Source: Jiangella anatolica (lineage in GTDB: Bacteria; Actinomycetota; Actinomycetes; Jiangellales; Jiangellaceae). From it: a stretch of 64,000 bases of DNA. The stretch is taken from positions 1 through 64,000 of the forward strand of contig NZ_POTW01000008.1 in the NCBI RefSeq assembly GCF_003236295.1. The letters are read 5' to 3'. Each line of letters begins with the position of its first letter. The stretch's first letter is position 1. This document shows positions 1 through 7,667 of this stretch, piece by piece. The position numbers and the translations under genes were made by a program. The notes under the pieces were generated by a model that was not told where the DNA came from, searched no databases, and saw only the letters and a program-made list of their open reading frames with translations.

Positions 1-430
1 GCTGGTGGCGACGCGGGTGGGGCGGCGGGCCGGCGGCGGCGTGCGGGCCATGGTCCTGGCGCTGGCCCTGCAGACCGGCTGCCTCCTCGTCATCGGCGGC
101 GTCGCCCATCCCGCGGCGACGGCGGCGGCGCTCGCGGTCTTCGGCGTCGCCGGCATGGTGGTCAACGTTCACTTCGTGACGCTGACGCAGCAGCGGACGC
201 CCGGCGAGCTGCTCGGCCGGGTCTCCTCCGCCGCGCGGACGCTGGGCATCGTCGGCGCGCCGGTGGGCGCGCTGCTGTTCGGGGCGCTGGCCGAGGCGAC
301 GGAGGTCAACGTGCCGGCGCTGGCCGGCGCGGCGCTCATGCTGCTCGCCGCGGTCGCGATCGGCCGGGCCGCCCGAGCCGACGCGGCGGCGGGCGGGACG
401 CCGGACGGCGGCGAGGTGTCGGCGAGGTGA
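1..430 (+). CDS. MFS transporter, C-terminal part (cut by window edge)
   Basis: The 5' end lies outside the window; the frame is open from the first bases to a TGA at 428-430. The visible ~142 residues form three or four hydrophobic helices separated by short basic turns, one turn reading QQRTPGELLGRV. That turn (polar, then PxxLxGRVxS) is typical of the cytoplasmic loop between late helices in the MFS major facilitator superfamily, followed by a GAPVGALLFGALAE helix. The tail after the last helix is short, Ala/Gly rich and charged. The substrate cannot be told from this fragment; actinobacterial MFS proteins with this loop are mostly drug or metabolite exporters (family knowledge). The next gene starts over 200 bp downstream behind its own promoter. 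Confidence 0.7.
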   Translation, partial: LVATRVGRRAGGGVRAMVLALALQTGCLLVIGGVAHPAATAAALAVFGVAGMVVNVHFVTLTQQRTPGELLGRVSSAARTLGIVGAPVGALLFGALAEATEVNVPALAGAALMLLAAVAIGRAARADAAAGGTPDGGEVSAR

Positions 431-484
431 ACCGCGGGGTGTGAGTCCGCACACGTCGGCTGGATTCCGGCTCCGCCGTCCCGG

Positions 485-590
485 TAAGCTGCTGGCAGCG
501 AAGGGGAGTAGCCCCCAATGTCGCGGTCGACATACTGACGCTCCGGCGTCCGGCCGCGCGGCCTCTTTTCAGAGGCGGGCGAGACCTTCG
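485..590 (+). promoter_or_regulatory. yybP-ykoY manganese riboswitch with its promoter
   Basis: A -10-like TAAGCT (485-490) is followed by the aptamer. P1 pairs CGAAGG (499-504) with CCTTCG (585-590). The conserved Mn2+-binding loop AAGGGGAGTAGCC lies at 501-513, the second conserved loop GACATACTGA at 529-538, and the 3' conserved GAGACCTT at 581-588. A GCCTC/GAGGC-type hairpin (561-576) makes the variable arm. These blocks match the yybP-ykoY class, which senses Mn2+ and precedes manganese exporters. The 67 nt between P1 and the ATG at 658 hold the expression platform and the ribosome binding site. Confidence 0.88.
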
Positions 591-657
591 ACCCATGGCA
601 GCAATGCCGGGTCGGAGTCTCGCGTCTTCCGGTCCCGGCGTGACCGGAAGGGATTCG

Positions 658-1245
658 ATGGCCGACCTGTGGGCCGCGTTCCTCGTGAGCTTCGGCGTGA
701 TCTTCGTCGCCGAGCTGGGTGACAAGTCCCAGCTGATGGCGATGACGTTCGCCACCCGCTTCAAGGCGTGGCACGTCATCCTCGGCATCACGATCGCCAC
801 CACGGTCGTGCACCTGGCGTCGGTCGCGATCGGCTTCGGGCTCGGCGAGGCGCTCCCCACCGGCTGGATCAACATCGTCGCGGCGGTCGCGTTCTTCGGC
901 TTCGCGATCTGGACCTGGCGCGGCGACACGCTCACCGACGAGGAGAAGAGCAAGGCCGAGCGCACCACGCGGACCGCCGTCATCGCCGTCGGCACCGCGT
1001 TCTTCCTGGCCGAGCTGGGCGACAAGACGATGCTCGCCACCATCACGCTGGCAGCCGACAACGACTGGGCCGGCGTCTGGATCGGCTCGACCGTCGGCAT
1101 GGTCGCCGCCGACGCGCTGGCGATCGTCGTCGGGCGGATCCTGGGTCAGCGGCTGCCGGAACGGCTCATCCAGGTCGGCGCCGCCACACTGTTCGTCCTG
1201 TTCGGCGTCTGGCTGCTGGTCGAGGGCATCGCCGAACTGACCTGA
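658..1245 (+). CDS. TMEM165/GDT1 (UPF0016) family manganese transporter
   Basis: A 195-residue membrane protein with six predicted helices in two homologous halves. Each half carries the family signature E-L-G-D-K-[ST]: ELGDKS at residues 19-24 and ELGDKT at 119-124; the acidic residues line the cation path in GDT1/MneA proteins. A central acidic-basic loop (about 88-104) separates the halves. The Mn2+ riboswitch in its leader supports manganese efflux as its job. I chose ATG 658 because GGAAGGG lies just upstream; an in-frame ATG at 595 would add a 21-residue hydrophilic extension that starts directly behind the riboswitch P1 stem. It converges on pmt with 13 bp between stops. Confidence 0.88.
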   Translation: MADLWAAFLVSFGVIFVAELGDKSQLMAMTFATRFKAWHVILGITIATTVVHLASVAIGFGLGEALPTGWINIVAAVAFFGFAIWTWRGDTLTDEEKSKAERTTRTAVIAVGTAFFLAELGDKTMLATITLAADNDWAGVWIGSTVGMVAADALAIVVGRILGQRLPERLIQVGAATLFVLFGVWLLVEGIAELT

Positions 1246-1258
1246 GCGGCAGGCGACG

Positions 1259-2863
1259 TCAGATCCAGCGGCTGAACCACATCCGCGCATGCCAGTCGTC
1301 GTACGAGATCAGCTGGTCGACGTGGATGGGGTAGAACCAGGCGGCGACGGCGACGACGATCAGCACGTAGGCGCCGGCGATGGCCACCCCGACGGCGCGC
1401 CGCCGGGGCTCCGCGTCGGGTGGGCCGATGACCAGCCCCAGCGCGAACGTCACCGCCAGCACCAGGAACGGCGCGATCGCGACCGCGTAGAAGTAGAAGA
1501 TGGTGCGCTGGTCGAACACCAGCCAGTCGGAGAAGAACAGCCACGGCACCCAGGTCGCGATGACGCCGGCCAGGATCGCGCCGGCTCGCCAGTCGCGGCG
1601 GAAGAACCACCACCACAGGCACACGAGCAGCGCCGCGCAGGCGCCCCACCACAGCGGCGGCGTGCCCAGCGCGAGCACCGCCTGGCTGCAGCGTTCGGCC
1701 TCGCAGCCGGCCTGACCGAGGTCGTAGCCCTCGTAGTCGAACGACACCGGCCGGCCGAGGTAGAGCCACTCCCATGCGTTGGACTGGTAGTCGTGCGGGG
1801 TGTCCAGGCCGCGGTGGAAGCGCCACATGTCGTCGTGGTAGTGCCAGAGGCTGCGGGCCCAGCCCGGGAACAGCTGGCCCAGCGTCGACGGCGCGTTCTC
1901 CGTCGCCCACTGCCGGCCGTAGCCGTCGGACGAGAAGATCCAGCCCCACCAGGACACGACGTAGACGAACGCCGCGGTGACGACCATCGTGAGGAACGCC
2001 ACCGGGCCGTCGCGCAGCATCGAGTTGAGGACGGGGCTGCGCAGCCCGGCCGCTCGCCGCGCGGAGACCTCCCACAGCACCGTCATCAGCCCGAACACGG
2101 CGACCGCGTACAGCCCGCTCCACTTCGTACCGCAGGCCAGGCCGAGCGTGATGCCGGCCGCGAGCCGCCACAGCCGCCACCAGAACAGCGGCCCGTCGCC
2201 GGGCTCGGTCAGCCCGCGGGACAGCCGTGCCTCGGCCCAGTCGGCGTACTTGGCCCGCATCCGGTCGCGGTCGATCAGCAGGCAGCCGAACGCCGCGACG
2301 ATGAACATCGTCAGGATGCCGTCGAGCACCGCGGTCCGGCTCATCACGATCGACAGGCCGTCGACGGCGAGCAGCAGGCCGGCGACGCACCCGAGCAGGG
2401 TCGAGCGGAACAGCCGCCGCCCGATGCGGGTCACCAGGATCACCGTCAGCACGCCGCACAGCGCCACCGCGACCCGCCAGCCGAACGGGTCCATCCCGAA
2501 CACCCGGATACCTTGGCCGATGATGAACTTGCCGACCGGCGGGTGCACGACGAACGACGGCTCGTCCAGGAAGACGTCGAGGTCGCCGTTGAGGATGCGC
2601 TCGTTGGCGTCCTCGGTGAACTTGCGCGAGTAGCCGAACAGCAGCTGCGAGTACGCGTCCTTCGCGTAGTACGTCTCGTCGAAGATGATCTTGTTCGGCC
2701 GGCCGAGGTCGACCAGCCGCAGCACCGCCGCGACGAGGCCGACCAGCAGCGGGCCGATCCAGCCCCAGATGCGGTCGCCCGGCATCGGCCGGACGAGGCG
2801 GTCCCGGATCGCGGCCGCCGGCGTCGTCGCCGCGGCCTCGGGGGCGTCTACCGTCTGGGTCAC
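1259..2863 (-). CDS. pmt: Dolichyl-phosphate-mannose--protein mannosyltransferase (GT39, PMT)
   Basis: A 534-residue polytopic protein that moves mannose from polyprenyl-phosphate mannose to Ser/Thr of secreted proteins on the outer face of the membrane. The first extracellular loop carries the catalytic D62-E63 pair within FDETYYAKDA, followed by the loop with HPPVGK typical of bacterial PMTs. About ten hydrophobic segments follow, and the C-terminus carries an FYPI motif before a short tail. Length agrees with mycobacterial Rv1002c. It is divergent from rsmI, exactly as Rv1002c/Rv1003. A TAGGAT box (2870-2875) ends 6 nt before the GTG start, so the message is probably leaderless. Confidence 0.9.
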   Translation of the reverse strand: MTQTVDAPEAAATTPAAAIRDRLVRPMPGDRIWGWIGPLLVGLVAAVLRLVDLGRPNKIIFDETYYAKDAYSQLLFGYSRKFTEDANERILNGDLDVFLDEPSFVVHPPVGKFIIGQGIRVFGMDPFGWRVAVALCGVLTVILVTRIGRRLFRSTLLGCVAGLLLAVDGLSIVMSRTAVLDGILTMFIVAAFGCLLIDRDRMRAKYADWAEARLSRGLTEPGDGPLFWWRLWRLAAGITLGLACGTKWSGLYAVAVFGLMTVLWEVSARRAAGLRSPVLNSMLRDGPVAFLTMVVTAAFVYVVSWWGWIFSSDGYGRQWATENAPSTLGQLFPGWARSLWHYHDDMWRFHRGLDTPHDYQSNAWEWLYLGRPVSFDYEGYDLGQAGCEAERCSQAVLALGTPPLWWGACAALLVCLWWWFFRRDWRAGAILAGVIATWVPWLFFSDWLVFDQRTIFYFYAVAIAPFLVLAVTFALGLVIGPPDAEPRRRAVGVAIAGAYVLIVVAVAAWFYPIHVDQLISYDDWHARMWFSRWI

Positions 2864-2923
2864 CGGGTCATCCTACGAGTGCTCGCTGTGAAGACCGGCG
2901 CACCGTTGCGCGAGGATGGGCGG

Positions 2924-3796
2924 GTGGCGAACTCGACGGGCGACGGTGTCCTGGTGCTGGCCGGCACCCCGATCGGCGACGTCGGCGACGCTCCGCCGCG
3001 GCTGGCGGCCGAGCTGACGGCGGCCGACGTGGTGGCGGCGGAGGACACCCGGCGGCTGCTGCGGCTGGCGTCGTCGCTGGGTGTGACGATCGCCGGGCGG
3101 ATCGTGTCGTACTTCGAGGGCAACGAGTCCGCGCGCACGCCGGAACTGCTGAGCGCGCTGACCGACGGCGCGCGCGTGGTGCTCGTGACCGACGCCGGCA
3201 TGCCGTCGGTGTCCGATCCCGGCTACCGGCTGGTCGCGGCGGCCGTCGAGGCGGGCGTGCGGGTGACGGCGGTGCCGGGACCGTCCGCGGTGCTGACGGC
3301 GCTCGCGGTCAGTGGGCTGCCGGTCGACCGGTTCTGCTTCGAGGGCTTCCCGCCGCGCCGGCCGGGGGAGCGGTCGCGGACGTTCGAGGCGCTGGCCGCG
3401 GAGCCGCGCACGTTGGTGTTCTTCGAGTCGCGGCACCGGCTGGCCGAGACGCTCGCCGCGATGGCGGCGGCGTTCGGCGCCGACCGGCCGGCGGCCGTGT
3501 GCCGCGAGCTTACCAAGACGCACGAGGAGGTCCGGCGCGGGCCGCTCGGCGACCTCGCCTCGTGGGCGACGGCGGACGGACCGCTGGGTGAGATCACGCT
3601 GGTCGTGCAGGGTGCGCCGCCCCGCTCGGCGACCGTCACGCCCGCCGACGCGGTCGCGCAGGTGGTCGAGCGCGAGGCGGCCGGCGTGCGTCGCAAGGAG
3701 GCGATCGCCGAGGTCGCCCGCGAGCTGGGCCTGCCGAAGCGGGAGGTCTACGCCGCGGTCGTCGCCGCCAAGGCCACGGACGACCCCGACGCCTGA
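2924..3796 (+). CDS. rsmI: 16S rRNA 2'-O-ribose C1402 methyltransferase RsmI
   Basis: A 290-residue tetrapyrrole-methylase-fold enzyme using SAM to methylate the 2'-O of C1402 in 16S rRNA. The N-terminus shows LAGTPIGDVGD, followed by AAEDTRRLLRL, VLVTDAGMPSVSDPGYRLV and VPGPSAVLTALAVSGLP, which are the RsmI signatures; a C-terminal helical extension with RKEAIAEVARELGLPKREVY recognises RNA. GTG 2924 follows GAGGATGGG; an in-frame GTG at 2888 would add 12 residues. The gene is divergent from pmt as in mycobacteria, and converges on the NTF2-like gene with a 15-bp gap. Confidence 0.9.
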   Translation: MANSTGDGVLVLAGTPIGDVGDAPPRLAAELTAADVVAAEDTRRLLRLASSLGVTIAGRIVSYFEGNESARTPELLSALTDGARVVLVTDAGMPSVSDPGYRLVAAAVEAGVRVTAVPGPSAVLTALAVSGLPVDRFCFEGFPPRRPGERSRTFEALAAEPRTLVFFESRHRLAETLAAMAAAFGADRPAAVCRELTKTHEEVRRGPLGDLASWATADGPLGEITLVVQGAPPRSATVTPADAVAQVVEREAAGVRRKEAIAEVARELGLPKREVYAAVVAAKATDDPDA

Positions 3797-3811
3797 ACGG
3801 CGCGGCGGGGG

Positions 3812-4132
3812 TCAGGCCTGGCCGGTCGCGAGCAGGCTGATCTTCCCGTCGATGACGGTGAAGGACCAGGTCGTGCGCATCTGGCCCCACCTGTCGTTGC
3901 GGTACGCGGCGACCAGCGACTGGCCGTCCGCCGACTGCGACTCGACGTCCAGGTGACCGTTGACGGTGAAGATCTCGCGGTCGATCCATTCCTCGAGGTC
4001 GCGCTGCGAGCCGTCGTCGGTCAGCACGGCGTCGTCGGTGAGCAGGCCGAGGAACGCGGCTCGGTCGCCGTCGTTGATGGCGGTGACGAGCGCGCGGACG
4101 GTCTGATCGGTGAGGTCCTCGGCGGGGATCAT
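3812..4132 (-). CDS. SnoaL/NTF2-like small protein
   Basis: A 106-residue protein with the sequence pattern of the NTF2/SnoaL-like cone fold: an N-terminal helix reading TVRALVTAINDGDRAAFLGLLTDDAVLTDDG, a mid helix EEWIDREIF, then antiparallel strands ending in RTTWSFTVIDGKISLLATGQA. Such proteins bind small hydrophobic ligands or act as isomerases/cyclases, but no catalytic residue set is recognisable here and function stays open. It is a single-gene unit on the minus strand preceded by over 500 bp without a gene, including a CCAGG...CCTGG palindrome at 4212-4229 that could be an operator. Confidence 0.65.
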   Translation of the reverse strand: MIPAEDLTDQTVRALVTAINDGDRAAFLGLLTDDAVLTDDGSQRDLEEWIDREIFTVNGHLDVESQSADGQSLVAAYRNDRWGQMRTTWSFTVIDGKISLLATGQA

Positions 4133-4667
4133 CGTGACTTCCTTCCGGCTAGGGGGCGTGACGCCGTCACGGCCAACCTACGCCGCCTGCACCAGGCGTT
4201 CTCCTGGTTAGCCAGGTATGCATGCCTGGTCAAGTGGGAGCACCCCTACTTAGCGTGATCGTTTCCGACTCTTCTGCTGCTTCCGTGGGTGGCCGGGCCG
4301 GCGGTGCGACGGCCGGTGGCGCAACGGTGTGGGGTCACTGCGGTGACGGTGTGAGATCGCTGCGGCTCCCACGACAGCGATGCCGCAGCGTTGTTGCAGT
4401 GATCCCACATCGTTGCCGGGCGTCGCGCTGTTCCGGGGCGTGCTCACCTGCGAATGCGAAGGGCAGGCGACGGCGAGGCGGGCGCCGGGGCCCGCGGCGA
4501 CGGCCGATGCCCGCCAGACCGCCCAACCCGGAGCGGCGAGGGCCAGCAGCCGCCGGTGTGGCGTGCATCCGCCGGTTTCGCGGGCTCGACTGGTCCCCCA
4601 AGATCACCAAAGACCGGAGCCCACCCCACCCACGGAAGCAGCAGAAGACCCTCATTTCCCGGCCGGA
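4133..4667. repeat. Gene-free nested palindrome region A
   Basis: No supportable gene. Three nested inverted repeats are visible. The outer pair is a perfect 23-bp repeat, 4270-4292 against 4626-4648. Inside it, 4321-4341 pairs with 4396-4416 (19 of 21 positions, the other two being G-U pairs if transcribed). At its core CGCTGCGGC (4358-4366) pairs with GCCGCAGCG (4382-4390). The result would be a ~96-nt hairpin held inside a longer looped element. A separate imperfect palindrome, CCAGG-N8-CCTGG, sits at 4212-4229. It lies between the M56 gene's 3' end and the promoter of the NTF2-like gene. Confidence 0.75.
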
Positions 4668-5594
4668 TCAGGGCAGAAGCGCGTGAGACAGCGCCGTCAG
4701 CCAGGGCGCCGCCACGGCCACGGTCGGCACGACGACCAGGGCGACGGCGGCCGCGTAGGCCAGCGCCGCGACCAGCCACGCCGGCACGGCGCCGAGTGGC
4801 GCGTCCGCCGCGGCGCTCGACGGAGCGGCCAGGCGGCGGATCCGCACCGCGGGCGTGACGGCGCCGGTCCCGAGCGCGCCGGCCGGGACGGGGGCGTGCG
4901 CCATCCGGGCCAGCGCCCGGGCCAGCGGCACCGCGCCGCACTGTCTCCGGGCGGCGTCGTCGGCGAGCATCTCGACCAGGCCGGCCGCCGACCGGAGAGC
5001 CACCGAGCTGCGCACCAGCCGCGGGAACGCGTCGTGCAGAACGCCGAACCCTTCGAGGACGAGGTCGTGACGGGCCCGGGCGTGCGCCCGCTCATGTGCC
5101 AGGACGGCGGCCGTCTCGTCCGTGCCGAGCTCGTCCAGCGCCGGCGCCGACACGACCACCCGCGACCGCACGCCCGGGATGCAGTAGGCCAGCGGCCTCG
5201 CGACGTCGACGACGAGTGCGCCCGGGGCGCGGCGATCGGGGCGGCCGACGAGGTCGACGACGTGGCGCTGACGGCGCCGGCGAGCCCGCAGCGACATCCC
5301 CAGCGTGTGCGCCGACCACAGTAGCCGCGCGACGACCACGACCGTCAGCAGCAGCGACACCCCGTGCAGCAGGATCAGGCCGAGGCCCGGCGACGGGAGC
5401 GTCATGACCAGGGTGCCCGCCGACGCGCCGGCGCCGAGCGCGGACAGCACCGCCGCCAGCGCCACCGCCTGCCACAGCACCAGCGCCGCACGCGGCACCC
5501 GCTCCGGCCATCGCGACCGCGCCAGCAGGGCCGGCACCGGGCCGGTCAGCAGCAACGCGAGGACCAGCAGGACGACCGGCGTGGTCTCGGTCAC
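4668..5594 (-). CDS. M56 (BlaR1/MecR1-type) membrane metallopeptidase without sensor domain
   Basis: A 308-residue integral membrane zinc protease with about four or five helices. The cytoplasmic peptidase loop carries HERAH at residues 167-171 (HExxH) and a glutamate in VEMLADDAARR (E208) that fits the third zinc ligand of M56. It ends in a helix soon after, so it lacks the C-terminal penicillin-binding sensor of BlaR1/MecR1. Family members cleave or relieve the partner BlaI repressor. Its start overlaps the BlaI stop (ATGA, 5591-5594), so the two are co-translated, and the pair diverges from cydAB. The stimulus is unknown; its neighbourhood suggests a respiratory or envelope signal rather than a beta-lactam (inference). 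Confidence 0.85.
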   Translation of the reverse strand: MTETTPVVLLVLALLLTGPVPALLARSRWPERVPRAALVLWQAVALAAVLSALGAGASAGTLVMTLPSPGLGLILLHGVSLLLTVVVVARLLWSAHTLGMSLRARRRRQRHVVDLVGRPDRRAPGALVVDVARPLAYCIPGVRSRVVVSAPALDELGTDETAAVLAHERAHARARHDLVLEGFGVLHDAFPRLVRSSVALRSAAGLVEMLADDAARRQCGAVPLARALARMAHAPVPAGALGTGAVTPAVRIRRLAAPSSAAADAPLGAVPAWLVAALAYAAAVALVVVPTVAVAAPWLTALSHALLP

Positions 5595-6127
5595 GGCGCA
5601 CCCGAGCCGGCCACCCGCCCGCCGGTGGGCCGGTCAGCGAGCGGGTGGCCGCCGGACGGCTGGGCGGGGGAGAGCTGGGCGCTGGCGGCGTCGGCGGGAC
5701 GGTCAGCCGACGGATGCCCGTCCGCCGGCCGCCCATCGGATGGCTGCTCGCCCGCGGACCGCTCGACCGCGGCCAGCGCTTCGCGCAGCGCCCGCGCGTC
5801 GTCGGCGGAGGCGGAGTCGACGAAGCGCAACAGCGCCGCCGTCCGGTCCGTGCCGTCGACCGTGTCGAGCGCCTCGTGCATGAGCTCGGCGGTCAGCTCG
5901 TCCCTGGACACGGCGGGCCGGTAGCGGTAAGCGCGCCCGTCGCGGATCTGTTCGGCCGAGCCCTTGCGGGCAAGACGGTCCAGCACCGTCATGACCGTCG
6001 TGTACGCGATGTCGCGCGACCCGGCCAGCGTCTCGTGCACCTGGCGGACCGTGGCCGGCGCGCCGAGCGCCCACAACTGCTCCATGACGGCGCGTTCCAG
6101 CTCACCCAGTCGCGCACGTCCTCGCAC
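5591..6127 (-). CDS. blaI: BlaI/MecI/CopY-family transcriptional repressor with long tail
   Basis: A 178-residue winged-helix repressor. Residues 1-~120 match BlaI: LGELERAVMEQLWALG, then the recognition region TVRQVHETLAG...AYTTVMTVLDRLARKG, the wing RAYRYRPA, and a dimerisation segment with a protease-sensitive region LMHEALDT. Family members are usually 120-130 residues; this one carries about 50 extra residues of low-complexity Pro/Asp/Ala/Gly built from repeated PADG/ADRP units. It is co-translated with the M56 protease and faces cydA across an 87-bp gap holding palindromic TAGTA/CTAC sites, so it likely represses both its own operon and cydAB. GTG start. Confidence 0.87.
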   Translation of the reverse strand: MRGRARLGELERAVMEQLWALGAPATVRQVHETLAGSRDIAYTTVMTVLDRLARKGSAEQIRDGRAYRYRPAVSRDELTAELMHEALDTVDGTDRTAALLRFVDSASADDARALREALAAVERSAGEQPSDGRPADGHPSADRPADAASAQLSPAQPSGGHPLADRPTGGRVAGSGAP

Positions 6128-6150
6128 GACTCACAGTCTACCGACCGCTC

Positions 6151-6196
6151 GTAGTACTACAGTAGGTCGTAGCATCTACGACGGAACGTAGTACAC
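6151..6196. promoter_or_regulatory. Putative BlaI operator cluster between blaI and cydA
   Basis: Three sites lie in the divergent gap. GTAGTACTAC (6151-6160) is a perfect 10-bp palindrome. GTCGTAG-CAT-CTACGAC (6166-6182) has perfect 7-bp arms around a 3-nt spacer. A further CGTAGTAC lies at 6187-6194. BlaI/MecI operators are built from TAC TAC/GTAGTA half-sites, so these fit a shared operator for blaI and cydA. The assignment of the protein to the sites is inferred from position. Confidence 0.7.
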
Positions 6197-6214
6197 ACCG
6201 AAGGACGATCGCGC

Positions 6215-7654
6215 ATGGACGTGCTGGACCTCGCCCGCTGGCAGTTCGGCATCACCACGGTGGTGCACTTCTTCTTCGTCCCGTTCACCATCTCGATGGC
6301 GTTCCTCGTCGCGATCATGCAGTCGGTCTGGATGCGCACGAAGAGCGAGCGCTGGCTGCGGCTGACCAAGTTCTTCGGCAAGCTGCTGCTGATCAACCTG
6401 GCCGTCGGCGTGGTCACCGGGCTGGTGCAGGAGTTCCAGTTCGGCATGAACTGGAGCGACTTCAGCCGCTTCGTCGGCGACGTGTTCGGCGCGCCGCTGG
6501 CGATGGAGGCGCTGCTGGCCTTCTACCTCGAGTCCGTCTTCGTCGGCGTCTGGATCTTCGGCTGGGGCCGCATCCCGCCGAAGCTGCACCTGGCGACGAT
6601 CTGGATCACGGCCGTCGGGACCCTGCTGTCGGCCTACTTCATCCTGGCCGCGAACTCGTTCATGCAGAACCCGGTCGGCTACGAGATCAACGAGGAGGCG
6701 GGCCGGGCCGAGCTGACCGACATCTGGGCGGTGCTGACGAACAAGGTGCTGCTGATCACGTTCCCGCACACGATCTTCGCGGCGTTCATGGTCGGCGGCG
6801 GCGTGGTCGCGGCAGTCGCGATGTGGCACCTGGTCAAGGGCGCGCGGAACCCCGAGGACGCCGAGCCCGGCCGTCCGTCCGACCGAGCCGCCTTCCGCAC
6901 CGCGCTGCGGATCGGCGCCGTCACGGTGCTGATCGGCGGCGTCGGCGTCGCGATCACCGGCGACACCCAGGGCAAGATCATGACCGAGGTGCAGCCGATG
7001 AAGATGGCCGCCGCCGAGGCGCTCTACGACACCCAGCAGCCGGCGCCGTTCTCGCTGTTCACCATCGGCACGCTGGACGGCAGCGAGGCGCTGTACAGCA
7101 TCGAGGTGCCGCGGTTGCTGTCGTGGCTCGCGACCGGTTCGTTCGACGCCGAGGTCGAGGGCATCAACGACCTGCAGGCGCGGTACGAGGAGGAGTTCGG
7201 GCCGGGCGACTACAGCCCGAACATCCCGGTCACGTACTGGACGTTCCGGATGATGATCACGATGGGCGGGCTGGCCGGGCTGATCGCGCTCTGGCAGCTC
7301 TGGGCGACCAGACGCGGACGGGTCCCGACGTCGCCGTGGGCGCTGCGGGCGGCCGCCATCCTCCCGGTCCTGCCGCTGGCCGGCAACGCGTTCGGCTGGA
7401 TCTTCACCGAGATGGGCCGGCAGCCGTGGCTCGTGTTCGGCCTGATGCCGACGGCGTCGGGGATCAGTCCCAGCACGACGGCCCGGACGGTGTTCATCTC
7501 GCTGGCCGCGTTCACCGTCCTGTACGCCGGCCTGACCTGGCTGTGGGTGCACCTGCTGCTCAAGCACGCCCGGCCGGGCCTGCCCGACGTCGCGCCCGCC
7601 GTCCCCGAGGAGACCGACGACGACGCCGACAAGCCGCTGAGCTTCGCGTACTGA
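6215..7654 (+). CDS. cydA: Cytochrome bd ubiquinol oxidase subunit I (CydA)
   Basis: A 479-residue, nine-helix subunit of the bd-type terminal oxidase. Haem ligands and proton-path residues are in place: H18 (b595), E98 and E106 in APLAMEAL and YLES, H185 (b558) in FPHTIF, and a methionine in TFRMMITMGG. The quinol loop carries GRQPW and is of the short type. It couples quinol oxidation to O2 reduction without proton pumping and is used at low oxygen or under stress on the main respiratory branch. cydB follows 13 bp downstream. No cydCD genes are next to it, so assembly factors are elsewhere. Confidence 0.95.
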   Translation: MDVLDLARWQFGITTVVHFFFVPFTISMAFLVAIMQSVWMRTKSERWLRLTKFFGKLLLINLAVGVVTGLVQEFQFGMNWSDFSRFVGDVFGAPLAMEALLAFYLESVFVGVWIFGWGRIPPKLHLATIWITAVGTLLSAYFILAANSFMQNPVGYEINEEAGRAELTDIWAVLTNKVLLITFPHTIFAAFMVGGGVVAAVAMWHLVKGARNPEDAEPGRPSDRAAFRTALRIGAVTVLIGGVGVAITGDTQGKIMTEVQPMKMAAAEALYDTQQPAPFSLFTIGTLDGSEALYSIEVPRLLSWLATGSFDAEVEGINDLQARYEEEFGPGDYSPNIPVTYWTFRMMITMGGLAGLIALWQLWATRRGRVPTSPWALRAAAILPVLPLAGNAFGWIFTEMGRQPWLVFGLMPTASGISPSTTARTVFISLAAFTVLYAGLTWLWVHLLLKHARPGLPDVAPAVPEETDDDADKPLSFAY

Positions 7655-7667
7655 GGGAGTGACGATC

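Noticed and set aside
595-657. Upstream ATG start for the GDT1-family gene
   Set aside because: It would add 21 hydrophilic residues directly behind the riboswitch stem; ATG 658 has the better ribosome binding site and matches the family N-terminus.
1289-2923. Very long plus-strand open frame running antisense through pmt into rsmI
   Set aside because: Its codons are the complement of pmt's, the product is a low-complexity Arg/Pro/Gln chain, and only the last 290 residues (from 2924) match a family (RsmI).
4250-4700. Small open frames on both strands within region A
   Set aside because: Low-complexity Arg/Pro/Gly products, no ribosome binding sites, and the sequence is dominated by inverted repeats.
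4668-6127. Beta-lactam resistance (BlaR1/BlaI) system
   Set aside because: The M56 protein lacks the penicillin-binding sensor domain and no beta-lactamase is nearby; the neighbours are cydAB.
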